Of a DNA stretch of 64,000 bases, positions 29,494 to 39,114 are shown one piece after another (the first letter of the stretch is position 1; every line of letters begins with the position of its first letter). The stretch is from contig OY725501.1 in NCBI GenBank assembly GCA_963281255.1, positions 4,007,674-4,071,673 on the forward strand, given 5' to 3'. Under the pieces are notes generated by a model. It made no database searches, had not been told where the DNA came from, and saw nothing but the letters and a program-made list of their open reading frames with translations. The stretch comes from Aphrocallistes beatrix (taxonomy: Eukaryota; Porifera; Hexactinellida; Sceptrulophora; Aphrocallistidae). A program made the position numbers and the translations under genes.

Positions 29494-31908
29494 CTAGTAG
29501 GAGGAGCCTTCGGGCGGCTGAGGCATTTTGCTGTTGGATTTATCACTCATCGCTCTAAAAATAGAATTAGATTTATCACTCATCGCTCTAAAAATAGAAA
29601 TGGATTGATAAGAATGTGACTCTTTCGAATCTAGGCTGCTTTGTGCTATAAATATCTGGCCTAGGGTCCAATAGCTATTTATAGTAGTACAAGTGTTCGG
29701 GATGTCTGGAGTTCTGTCAAGAGTTACACATACAGTTAACAGAAACGAACAAGAGACATTTTGATTGGATAAACTCAAGGAAGGGGAATCTGGGAGAATT
29801 TAATGTGGATTTCTCTACAGCTCCGGGTCCCAAATTATATGACCCCCCGAGAACTCAGAAGAGAGGAAATGATTTCTGTGAAGAATTAAATATTTGGTTG
29901 AGTAGCTAATAATAAACCAACCGTTTCAGCTCCATCAGTATCAGCTTAATGGTGTATTCTCTCTTCCAGTGGAAAATAATGGGAAATGACCTCGGGTCAA
30001 GCTAAGTATAGAATACAAATAAATAATAGAGTTCTCACAAATAAATATTATAGTTTAAAAGTTGAATACGAACATTAATAGTAAGTACTTTTATAGAATT
30101 CTTCCATATGAAACTGGATTTAGGAAGATTTAAAGAATAAATTTCGTTTTTCTGGGAATATTCGTGTTTAAAGCTAGCAATTTTCTCACTTTGAAATTTC
30201 TCATTTTTAAGAGGGAAACACACTGAGTAAAATTTAATTCTAACTCTACATATGGACTATGGATTCAAGTAAAACTATTGGAGAAATAAACTAACTTTCG
30301 TTTCGCTACAATAAATTCAAATAAAAGTGTTACTAAGTTCGAGTTACGTAACACAGTAACTATAAATGTGTACTATAAATAGATCAACAATCCTATCTAT
30401 AAATAGCTTACCGATCCGTCGTGTGAGTTGACTCCGTTCAGGTTAATTTTAGTGATGAATCTGACGTTAGGCGATTTCTCAGGGTAGTCGGGACCACACA
30501 CGATCTTAATGGTGTAGAATCTGTTCTCGAACACAGACTAAGAGAGTGAATCATAACCAGCATAATTCATCCATGGTTACTATGGGGTTTTACCATAGTA
30601 AAATGTGTCGCGTGCCACTGAATTGTTGGGTGACACAATTTGGTAATGATGGTTATCAAGGTATAATTAGATAGATTGAACCACAAGGCCATTTGAGAAG
30701 CGAAACTAAATCTCAAGATTCTACGGATAATCTCAGAATTCTACACTTCAAAACCATCCATGGTTATGTAGTATAAGAATCTCACGTATCTACGCAACAG
30801 TTCTAGGAGACTATACGTATGCATAAAAAGGTTTAGCTAGGAATATAGGCGCCAGTCTGGTATCGTCTGAGGAGCCAATGGGGTTGCAGTGTGATTCGAT
30901 TTTGGTGCTGGGTTACCACCACCCCTGGAATTCCAAATAAACCCTGTTTGGGTACGCTGTAACTCTTATCACCTCCAAAAAAGTCACGGATTGGAAAATC
31001 CTAGATAAGTCCATGGTGCATAGTTAGTGTTACGTAATACGTGTCGGTCTAAAGAGAGTTTTACAGGTTAGCTGAGTATGTCTCACTCATAGGCGTAACT
31101 ATTTTGATTTTCTCATGGTTAGCTGGGAGATTTGTAAACATATATCAAACTAATGTGGCAAGCCACCCCAAGTCAACATAGCATTTAGGTCTGGGGTGGC
31201 ACACTACCCGTAACACCCCTGGAGTTACGCCTATGAACCATAGGTTTATCTAGGATTTCCCAGTCCTTAACGTTTTTGAAGGTGATAAAAGTTACATGGC
31301 ACTCAAACAGTGGTTTATCTTGTAATTCCAGGGGTGATGGAAACCCAGCACCAAAATCGAATCACACTGCAAGCACCTTGGCTCCTCGGACGACACCAGA
31401 CTGGCACCTATAAGTGCCGGCCGAACACCTAGATAAACCCCTGCTATGAACGTACAGTAGATTTGGGACATAATTATAATGAATCCATGGTGCGTAGTGG
31501 TGCTACGTAACACTTGTCGTTCTAAAAGAGAGTTTACAGTTAGCTGAGTATGCTCACTCTCTGAGGTCCGATGACGTTGCATGTCCAGTTGCTCAGGAGC
31601 ATATCGTCCGCGTTCTCCAGTCCCCAGGAGACCGTCCCGTCCCCTCCGCCCTTCTGTCCCTCCTCTAGCTCCTCCAGCAGCCGGAAGTTCCGTGGTACTA
31701 TAAATAGATGGGATATAAATAGAACAGAGTTTGAAGTGTAAAGATTCGTAACTTTTTAGGTCAAATTGTAGTCACTTCCTAAATCTTAAAATATTGGGTT
31801 AAGAATATTTTTAGTTTTAGGAATATTTCTGTTGAATGAATAAATGTGTTCAGATTACATATCTATTATTAGTAACAAACCTATTACATTGGAAGGAGCG
31901 GAAGCCAT
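29494..31908 (-). CDS. UBE2V: UBE2V-type ubiquitin-conjugating enzyme variant (Uev1/Mms2)
   Basis: Catalytically inactive E2 variant that pairs with UBC13 to build Lys63-linked ubiquitin chains. Exons on the minus strand: 31908-31881, 31697-31558, 30537-30412, 30001-29922, 29554-29494 (or from 29587), giving 144 residues, the family's usual length. Matches include [64 protein letters not shown] and PQPPEGSSY. The segment where active E2s have Cys (after SHDGSLDPRS) has none, as expected for UEVs. Exon 1 ends phase 1 with donor gtttgt; exon 2 starts after CTATTTATAG. Exon 5 has two acceptors CTATTTTTAG 33 bases apart, both in frame. It lies 330 bases upstream of the ST13 start on the same strand. 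Introns carry interspersed repeats. Confidence 0.93.
30845..31013. repeat. Interspersed repeat, GGATTTATCTAGG family (copy in UBE2V intron)
   Basis: Contains GAGGAGCCAATGGGGTTGCA, GTGTGATTCGATTTTGGTGC, ACCACCCCTGG and ends AATCCTAGATAAGTCC. It is the inverse orientation of the copy at 31242-31442 in the same intron, so the two could pair in the pre-mRNA. Confidence 0.65.
31242..31442. repeat. Interspersed repeat, GGATTTATCTAGG family (opposite copy)
   Basis: Starts AGGTTTATCTAGGATTTCCC and ends GAACACCTAGATAAACC, giving clear inverted ends. Interior matches 30845-31013 and 37828-38030 in reverse. Non-coding. Confidence 0.7.
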
Positions 31909-32597
31909 TGTTCAGTAGCAAAAGCCACGTGTGCTAGTGTGAACAAACACAAACAAAATAAAATAAACATCAACAAACAGATTGGTTTAATAGAATTTAC
32001 ATTGAATCAACTCAACCAATCAGAGAGTTGAGTGGGAATCGTAAAATATCAGTAATTAAAATCGTCTAGGATTTGATACTATTTTTAACACAGTTTCTGG
32101 GATGGTAAATACCAATAATATCTACAAGGCGCCAGATCTTGTAGTAGAAAAGTTGGACATCTAATTTCACGGAACTTGACGGAACGGTTCCGGAATTTTT
32201 AACGCCTAATTTACCGAACATTCTGTAAAATAGGCATTTAAAATATCCGGAACCGTTCTGTCAAGTTCCGTGAATTAGGCGCTCAGATTTCCCGGAATGG
32301 TTCCGTTCCGTTCTATTCTGTAAATTAGGTATGAACGAAATGTTACATTCCTTCTTAAAGGACAATATTTTAAGATCATCGTTCAACCAGTTATAATTAA
32401 GTTTTACAGAATTTCCTGTAATTCTTTGAAATTATATTTAGAAATCATTGGAGATGAAAGGTCCAATTCCACCGTTGATGATACGAATGAATTTGTACAC
32501 AACTCATACATAAATAATTTCAGAAATAAAATAATTCAAACCAGAAATTAAATCGAATCGACATTAAGTGATGTGAGTGGCTATAAGGAATGTTAAG
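31909..32597. repeat. UBE2V upstream region with foldback element
   Basis: 32163-32275 is a hairpin: TTCACGGAACTTGACGGAAC continuing GGTTCCGG pairs with CCGGAACCGTTCTGTCAAGT continuing TCCGTGAA. Partial further copies run to about 32335. The rest is AT-rich and holds the UBE2V 5' region; no gene is seen. Confidence 0.6.
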
Positions 32598-33155
32598 TTA
32601 AAAGAGAAATTTATCTCGAAGCAGTCTTAAAACAAGCAGCATATTGAAGACCTTTAAGACGGCTCCAGTGATGAAATACGGAATGGAAAAGGCCCCCAGT
32701 AGCATCAAGAAGACAACGAAAGGTGTGAAGAATGTTGATAAACTTGCGAGTAAAATAATTCGCGCGAATTCCAGGGCTATTTCAATAAAATCGAAAAGGA
32801 ATGACATCACAAAAAGTAGAATCGAAAATTGTAGAACGCGGCGGATTTTAACGTTAGCGTAAATGGCGCCTATAATTGAAAGAACCATTCCAACGAACAA
32901 TAAGACTAACGTAGCAACGTAACTGTCAGCTAGGAATGTGGAGTAACTGGATGCTGTCGTTTGATTGGTTGTAGAGAAGAAAGGTAGAGGTGCGAAAAAT
33001 CTGGCGCTCAAAATGCCGTGTGCTATCGTTAGAGGAAAGATTAACAGCTGATGCACTATCAGGGCCACTGAGAAATATCTAATTTTATCCTTCTTTACTG
33101 TTTGGGTCTTGTTTCTAGCTTTGGATACAGAATCAGAAGGATGCACCTTAGTCAT
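32598..33155 (-). CDS. Small four-span membrane protein, unrecognised
   Basis: The likely start is the ATG at 33155 (MTKVHPSDSV), giving 185 residues; the longer frame begins in a TTTG microsatellite. A short polar N terminus with many Lys is followed by four hydrophobic spans (near 31-55, 77-101, 107-135 and 142-175) separated by one extracellular-type loop with NQTT and few charged residues. It ends VLRLLRDKFLF. Just upstream TTATTTATACTTAG could be a 3' splice acceptor, so a non-coding first exon is possible. Same strand as the two following membrane-protein genes at 33774 and 34811. No cysteine motif of tetraspanins. Function unknown. Confidence 0.55.
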   Translation of the reverse strand: MTKVHPSDSVSKARNKTQTVKKDKIRYFSVALIVHQLLIFPLTIAHGILSARFFAPLPFFSTTNQTTASSYSTFLADSYVATLVLLFVGMVLSIIGAIYANVKIRRVLQFSILLFVMSFLFDFIEIALEFARIILLASLSTFFTPFVVFLMLLGAFSIPYFITGAVLKVFNMLLVLRLLRDKFLF

Positions 33156-33346
33156 ACTAAGTATAAATAAGGAAAGTAAACAAACAAATAAACAAACAAA
33201 CAAACTTGATTTCGTGTGACATGGCGAGGCACGATAGAAATATTATAAATGTAATCTTGAGAAACATGAAAAACGGGACAAATTCGTTCAATAGAAAAGT
33301 AAAAAATGGGGACTTCCCACTAAAATGGGACGTTGGCATGTATATA

Positions 33347-33500
33347 TACAATTGACTCCGCTTAATGGGGTCACATCGGTCAGAGGACATTTTGCCCCGA
33401 TTAAGGGGAGAACCTTATTAACCGAAAATATGCTGTATTAGCTTCTATGTGTGAGAGCTATTCCGGTCCTACCAAAAGTGCCCGATTAAGCGGAGTCAAG
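33347..33500. repeat. pogo-like palindromic MITE, CGACTCCGCTTAAT family
   Basis: ATTGACTCCGCTTAATGGGG at the left and CCCGATTAAGCGGAGTCAAG at the right, with GTCAGAGGACATTTTGCCCC and GAGAGCTATTCCGGTCCTAC inside. A copy of the same family as 7788, 49507 and 56023. Confidence 0.7.
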
Positions 33501-33773
33501 ATATACGAGAAGGCCGGATTAACAGAGAAAGAGAAGTAGCCTCAAGTTCTCCCGATTTTGGTGTTACGAATGACAAACACTAATATTAGGCCTTCAATGT
33601 CATTAGCTCGTCTGAAGTTTTGAGATTTCGCGGGTAGAAAATAGGAATTTGACGATTTTCAATGTTCCTACTTCAGAATCCATATTTACATCTAAAGTGC
33701 ATTATATCTATATTCAGAATAAAATCTACAATTATTATTAATAATAACAATAATATTCACGAAATTAGAGATG

Positions 33774-34349
33774 TTAGTACTGAGGTGTATAAGAGATGAC
33801 GTCGCCTATTGGCCAAGTGACATCAGAAACAACGATGTCATGAGGCTGCTGCTTAGAAATGAGATTCCATACGATTGGCGCCAAAATCAGACTTGAAAGC
33901 AGAAAAGGCGCCATGAATAGGTGATTAGCTACTAGGAGATAGAGTGCGACATTGGAATTCGATTGAGTTGCTATTGCGGTGAATAGGAATCCAAGTATGA
34001 TCAGTTCGAATACCAATGTTATCGGTCCGATCACCCAGAAGGTTGAAGATACTATTATTAGAATGCTCTTGTGCTTGTAATCTTTTTTTAGGAAATATAA
34101 ACTGTCAGCTATAAGTGATATGAAAGCTATCGGAGTAAGCACCATAGCTACCAGTATGCTGCCTAGGAATTCGAAGGATAGCGATCTCAGAATTTGATTT
34201 AAGACAGATATTAATAGCAGAGAGACTAGCAGCAATAGTAATATTGATTTAATGATGAGAGAAGTTGTAGCAAGGACTTGAACGAAACTGAACCGGTTGA
34301 TGTAGCTTGGAGGATCCAAGTGTTCTATGGTGTCAATTCCTTGTGACAT
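33774..34349 (-). CDS. Small four-span membrane protein, unrecognised
   Basis: Single exon, 191 residues. Polar N terminus (MSQGIDTIEHLDPPSYINRF), four hydrophobic spans near 24-47, 58-86, 95-125 and 136-162, and a cytosolic-type C terminus ending SYTPQY. It has the same size and layout as the neighbours at 32598 and 34811, which suggests descent from one four-span family, but sequence identity is too low to judge by eye. Not tetraspanin: no CCG and no large second loop. No family recognised. Confidence 0.55.
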   Translation of the reverse strand: MSQGIDTIEHLDPPSYINRFSFVQVLATTSLIIKSILLLLLVSLLLISVLNQILRSLSFEFLGSILVAMVLTPIAFISLIADSLYFLKKDYKHKSILIIVSSTFWVIGPITLVFELIILGFLFTAIATQSNSNVALYLLVANHLFMAPFLLSSLILAPIVWNLISKQQPHDIVVSDVTWPIGDVISYTPQY

Positions 34350-34810
34350 AGCTACACTTCTAAATATAGAATGTGGAAATCGTAAAAATATAAACTCAGA
34401 AATATATCAGGTGCCAAATTCTAGAGAAAATAGCTAAAGTTACTCTATAAAAGATGCTTTCATGAGTGAAATGAGAATTGAGTGGCTGTCAATTGGGCCT
34501 AATTGAGTTAGTAACAAAGAAATCATTGGATAAAACGAAACCACCATCACTTATATACGGATATGTCTGCGACTGTTCTACAATTGAATTCGAATGAATT
34601 AAATTACCCGTAGAAACGTAGATACATTTGTAGATAAATAAAAAATACAAAAATAAGTAGTAAGTGAATTTTGGGAAAAACATTATAAATGGACACGTGT
34701 CCTAAAATCAGTAAAGTAACACATACAGTAAAATCCTTTGATTGGCTAGAAATGTAAGTTGAGTAGAGAAGTAGAGAGGAGAGGTGGAATGGAGTGGGAC
34801 GTAGGTCCAA
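34350..34810. other. Spacer between membrane-protein genes
   Basis: AT-rich. Overlapping minus-strand frames at 34489-34810 have no sensible start context or domain. Nothing else is visible. Confidence 0.4.
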
Positions 34811-35341
34811 CTAATACCAACCAGCTCCCTTCATCCTGAGGAGCTGAGCTAGGTACACGTGGTAGCAGAACTGAATGAATGCGATTATGATGGAGAGGAG
34901 GAACCCTACGTACATGCTGAACACGTCCGTGATATCTGGCAGCTTGCTCATGTGCCAGAAAATAATCACGAGGATGTCTATGATGATGACAATGCCTAAG
35001 AGGCAGGTGGGGAATAGCAACAGAAACGCTGCAATGGCATGCGTCCATTTACTGTGTTTTAGGATAAGGACCGAGGCGGAAATGGAAATAATCGCCGCGA
35101 GCAGGTATCCACCGAAAAACCCGAGTGGAGCGGCTAAAATGAAATTTTGCTGGTTCATGCTATTTATAGTTCCTGGAGCAGAGAGTAGGCCTACTCTGGA
35201 AAGGAAAACTACAGAGAATGTCAGATGTAGGAAGGCCATGATTAGTCCTGGAACGAATGAGAAGGCGTTGATAACAGCGGAGATCTTCAGGAAGAGACTG
35301 CTGTCCTTCATTTCCTTCATTTCCTTCTTTTCAGAGTGCAT
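34811..35341 (-). CDS. Small four-span membrane protein, unrecognised
   Basis: Single exon, 176 residues. Charged N terminus (MHSEKKEMKEMKDSS), then four spans near 15-42, 66-92, 96-125 and 135-162 and a short C terminus ending MKGAGWY. The first loop is small with NSMNQQN. A CTATTTATAG decamer at about 35160 lies in the coding strand. Third of three same-strand membrane-protein genes; the plus-strand pair at 45083 and 46387 has the same layout. MARVEL-like or claudin-like topology is possible, but no signature residues support either. Function unknown. Confidence 0.6.
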   Translation of the reverse strand: MHSEKKEMKEMKDSSLFLKISAVINAFSFVPGLIMAFLHLTFSVVFLSRVGLLSAPGTINSMNQQNFILAAPLGFFGGYLLAAIISISASVLILKHSKWTHAIAAFLLLFPTCLLGIVIIIDILVIIFWHMSKLPDITDVFSMYVGFLLSIIIAFIQFCYHVYLAQLLRMKGAGWY

Positions 35342-36335
35342 CGTTGTATAGGCTGATAGCTAATGAATGATATAAAGAGTAATATGCCCATTTTGAAATT
35401 ACCGTGACAAAAAATATAATGAAGAAATTCGAACCCCCTGTGGACTCCCTAACAGCTCCTGTGGACTACTAAGGAGTCAATGGACCCTGGGAACCCTTGT
35501 AATTGTAAGTGATGAAAGCAATTTGAGTTTTACTTTTTAATATACAATAGATGCAAATATAAACAGTAATCAGAGGAAATATACATTACACAATGTGTAC
35601 AATGACTATCCAACCCTTAAAATCATTGGTGATTCATTAAAACCAATCGATTATCTAGCTCTTATAAAGTTAGCGAATAACTTTCTGATCAATTAAAAGG
35701 TTCATATATCACAGGCGCGCTTCACTTGTCTTGCACTGCGCGGCTGGCGAAAATTGTCTCCGGCGCCAGGGGCTAATATAATTATATCAATATGTGCCAA
35801 TCATTTCAGTCTCAAAAAATTATTGAGTATAAATTGAAATTCTGTCATTTATGCTCATTCAAATTACCATCTTTTTGGAGTTAAATACGTATATCACTCC
35901 AAAAGCTAAAAAGTGTCCCTCAGCACAAAAAATCCCACTATACATCCAGATAATATTTATTAACTTTACAGTCTGGCAAATACAAAAACATTTACAGAAC
36001 AATCGAGTATTAATTAATTACAGTGGTGCACTAGGGACTTAAAATTGGTTGCTAATAGAGCAATGTATTGGTAAGAACTCCACTGCATGATTTATTGATA
36101 AAATGCAACTATCACATGTTAACTCTCGACAATAGAACTGGATTGAATTGATATTTATTCAAATTGCATTTATTACTGCTCTATCTATCTATAATCGAGT
36201 AACCTCTGTTCAGTGGTAAATAGTATGCACATTAATACAAGTAATTACCATTGCTATGCTCCAATATACAATATACCTCTATGAGACTCCTGTTCATTCA
36301 CAATACTATCCTATTAGCAATTTAAGTTGAGTAGA
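35342..36335. other. Divergent intergenic region
   Basis: Separates the minus membrane-protein genes from the plus NHL gene and must hold both promoters. AT-rich; contains two GC-rich words (CAGGCGCGCTTCACTTGTCT near 35715 and GGCGCCAGG near 35763). No gene is supported. Confidence 0.4.
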
Positions 36336-37556
36336 ATGGCCGTAGCATTTCCCGCCCCACAGCCCGTGGACCCAGTGGAGGTCCACATCAACCACTTCTT
36401 CGACTGCGTGGTCGCGTGTGCAGAGCACAGAAGAGCGACACTCCTGAATGCCGCGCACGAGAAGAGACAGGAAATGGCAGCTAGAGTGACAGAGCGCGAA
36501 CGCAGCGAGCAGCAGCTTCTGTCTGCGAGAGCTGACATAGAGCGACTCCTCAGAGAGAACTTCCTCCGAGAGACACAGGAGCGCCTCCTAGCAGAGATAG
36601 AGCAGAAACTGGAAGTGTTACGTGCTCCTGTCCCCGACACGTATCTGGTGTTTCGAGGCGAGTGTGAACAGCTGGAGCAGCTGATTGGAGGTGTGGGAGA
36701 GATGTACGAGGAAGAGGTACCAGTTGTCCCCAATTACCACTATATGAGACCCACAGTAGCTGCAGCGAAGAAAGGTAGAGACCCAAGTGAACTATGTTGT
36801 CCTCATGGTGTCGCTATAGATCCTGCTACTAACCACATATATGTCGCAGAAGGAGACACAGGACCTAATTTCGCGAGAGTGTCCATATTTTCTGAGCTAG
36901 GCGAGTACATACAAAGCTACACTCACGAACACATGTTGTCATTATGGGGTATCGCCATACATAGAAACGACCTGTATGTAACAGACTATAAGGTGCACGC
37001 TGTGTTCCACTTGAAGATTGAGGTTGACTTACGTCTGGTGGCTAGGCTAGGGAGCAGAGGGTCTGGTGTCGGACAGTTTAATAACCCCCGCCAACTCTGC
37101 ATCCATCTTAACGGAGATGTGTACATAGCTGATAGAGACAACAATAGAATCCAAATCCTAGATAGCTCCCTGCACCCGCTTAGAGAGGTAACACACCCAA
37201 CCATGTACAGACCTTGTGACGTGAAGTTAACGACAGAAGAGTTGTACGTACTTAATTCAAATTCTCCTTGTGTGCTTGTATTAACTCTCACCGGACAGAT
37301 GTTACGTTCTCTAGTCACGCTTGGTGATGGAATGCAAGTAACTACACCCTTATTCTTCTGTCTCGATGCTTGCATGAATTTGGTTATCAGTGACTGTGAT
37401 GCGAATAATATCAAAGTATTCTCAAAAGAAGGAAATCATATCCACACCATAACAATAGCTTTTCGTCCTTTCGGGTTAGCTCTGATTTCGAATATAAAAT
37501 TAGCTACTTTGTCTCATAGCGATATTGACATGCTCCAAATATTTAGTTCTCCTTGA
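36336..37556 (+). CDS. Coiled-coil NHL-repeat protein (TRIM-like, without RING)
   Basis: Single exon, 406 residues from the ATG at 36336. Residues 15-115 are helical and charged (EKRQEMAARVTERERSEQQ, LLAEIEQKLEVL) and look like the coiled coil of TRIM/NHL proteins. From about 145 the rest forms an NHL-repeat beta-propeller: PHGVAIDPATNHIYVAE, LWGIAIHRNDLYVTDY, GQFNNPRQLCIHLNGDVYIA followed by DRDNNRIQI, YRPCDVKLTTEELYVLN, and a last ISDCDANNIKVFSKEGNHIH. There is no RING or B-box at the N terminus, so it is not expected to be an E3 ligase. NHL propellers bind RNA or protein; which applies here cannot be told. Intronless, with neighbours unrelated in function. Confidence 0.8.
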   Translation: MAVAFPAPQPVDPVEVHINHFFDCVVACAEHRRATLLNAAHEKRQEMAARVTERERSEQQLLSARADIERLLRENFLRETQERLLAEIEQKLEVLRAPVPDTYLVFRGECEQLEQLIGGVGEMYEEEVPVVPNYHYMRPTVAAAKKGRDPSELCCPHGVAIDPATNHIYVAEGDTGPNFARVSIFSELGEYIQSYTHEHMLSLWGIAIHRNDLYVTDYKVHAVFHLKIEVDLRLVARLGSRGSGVGQFNNPRQLCIHLNGDVYIADRDNNRIQILDSSLHPLREVTHPTMYRPCDVKLTTEELYVLNSNSPCVLVLTLTGQMLRSLVTLGDGMQVTTPLFFCLDACMNLVISDCDANNIKVFSKEGNHIHTITIAFRPFGLALISNIKLATLSHSDIDMLQIFSSP

Positions 37557-39114
37557 TACTTGTTTGTTTATAATTAGTTACTGATTAAACTTAGCATATT
37601 CTATCTATCATGTGTTTATAATTATGCATAATTGTCATTACTTAATTTCTAATTAGTTAACTTATACTATAATGAATTACTCTATACTTGTTATAATCAT
37701 ATGGAACTGACATTGAATAACTCTCATTCCTGAGCTACGCAGGAATAACTAACCACGAATATTAAATTTGCTGCCGCAGCTTGCAGTGTTGAGGTGGTCG
37801 CTGATATTTTGTGAGCTTGGTGGTGCCAGGGATTTATCTAGGTGCTAAACCCACACTTATAGGTGTCAGACTGGTATCGCCCGAGGAGCCAATGGGGTTG
37901 CAGTGTGATTCTATTTTAGTGCTGGGTTGCTACCACCCCTGGGATTCCAAATAAATCCTGTTTGGGTGTCATTAACTTTGGTCAAATCCTAAACAGTGTC
38001 AAACTGGAAAATCCTAGATAAATCCATGGTAGTGGACAAATTGCTTTAAACGGAAATGATACAATGCATTCTAGGGGAAACGAAGGGTATTAATCTAATC
38101 GGGTTGTGGGCAGTGGTTTCAAATTGTGCAACTCTGACTATAATTATGCGATCAGTGTCCGAAGTTATAAATTCTGACTCCATTAAACTAAAATATCATT
38201 GATTGAGCCACTGTATAATCTGGCCAACAACAATTTAATTCCTACTCTTAATGATACTCAAATACAACTTGATAGACAATTCTTTTAAGGTAAAGATCTC
38301 AACTAATGGAGTGAAATAGGTGTCATTCTGACTGAAATTATATAAAATTTAGCGTTTGGGTTTTAGTTGGTTTTATATTCAATTCTTAATCAATTCCTAT
38401 CATCGAATTCATTCTCGTTTTGAAAAGTATTCACATCGGTATTTGTGTATTTTTAGTACAGCTCCTAGTATAAGAGATGCCTAATGTCATTATCGATGTG
38501 TAGCGTCAGTACGTCCGTCTGCTACCTTGGAAATTATATTGACGAAATTGCACCAAATTTGCACTATATATTCCTTGTATGGTACATATTCGAACCTGAG
38601 TGTAACTTTTGCATAATTTTCACACCTTTTCACAAATGATGTCGAAATGAATTGGTCAATCATAATCCAGGGATTTAATATTACAGTTAGCTACGATGTT
38701 ATTGACCAATAGGATAAGACGTAACTCAATGAATGTAAAAATAATAATGTCGCCCTAAACGTGAAATATGATTGGTTTAGATGGATACAGAGGAATTCTA
38801 GATATTCAAGTATATTTCACAAATTAATTAATCGAAAAATCCTAGATTATTAAAAGTAGATAGTATTTCATAAACATAGCTTTCACATTTAGAAATCTCT
38901 GAAATGAATACTTCCACTGTATTAGAATATTCACATTTCGTGTCCTACGAGTTAATTAATGAAGCTGCATTATTATTCTGTAGACAGACATTTTCAAAAC
39001 CGTTCATATCTACAAATGACTAAAGGCGATCAAATACAATAATTAACTTCTAGTATATACACTATATATACTATATATACTATATATGCTATGTAATATT
39101 TACATATATATTCT
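37557..39114. repeat. Repeat-bearing spacer
   Basis: 37828-38030 is a full copy of the GGATTTATCTAGG element: GGGATTTATCTAGGTGCTAA at the left, AATCCTAGATAAATCC at the right. About 38500-38720 is a second repeat (TGACGAAATTGCACCAAATT, TATATTCCTTGTATGGT, CACACCTTTTCACAAATGAT) shared with 56216-56415. No gene is seen. Confidence 0.6.
37828..38030. repeat. GGATTTATCTAGG element, best-preserved copy
   Basis: About 200 bases with inverted ends GGATTTATCTAGG / CCTAGATAAATCC. It contains GAGGAGCCAATGGGGTTGCA and ACCACCCCTGGGATTCCAAA. No open frame, so it is a MITE-type element of unknown superfamily. Confidence 0.7.

Noticed and set aside
33156-33203. Extended N terminus MFVCLFVCLLSLFILS of the 32598 gene as a signal peptide
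   Set aside because: It comes from a TTTG microsatellite; the ATG at 33155 is a better start.
36314-36786. Minus-strand frames rich in Ser, Arg and Cys opposite the NHL gene
   Set aside because: Antisense shadows of a strongly supported coding region.
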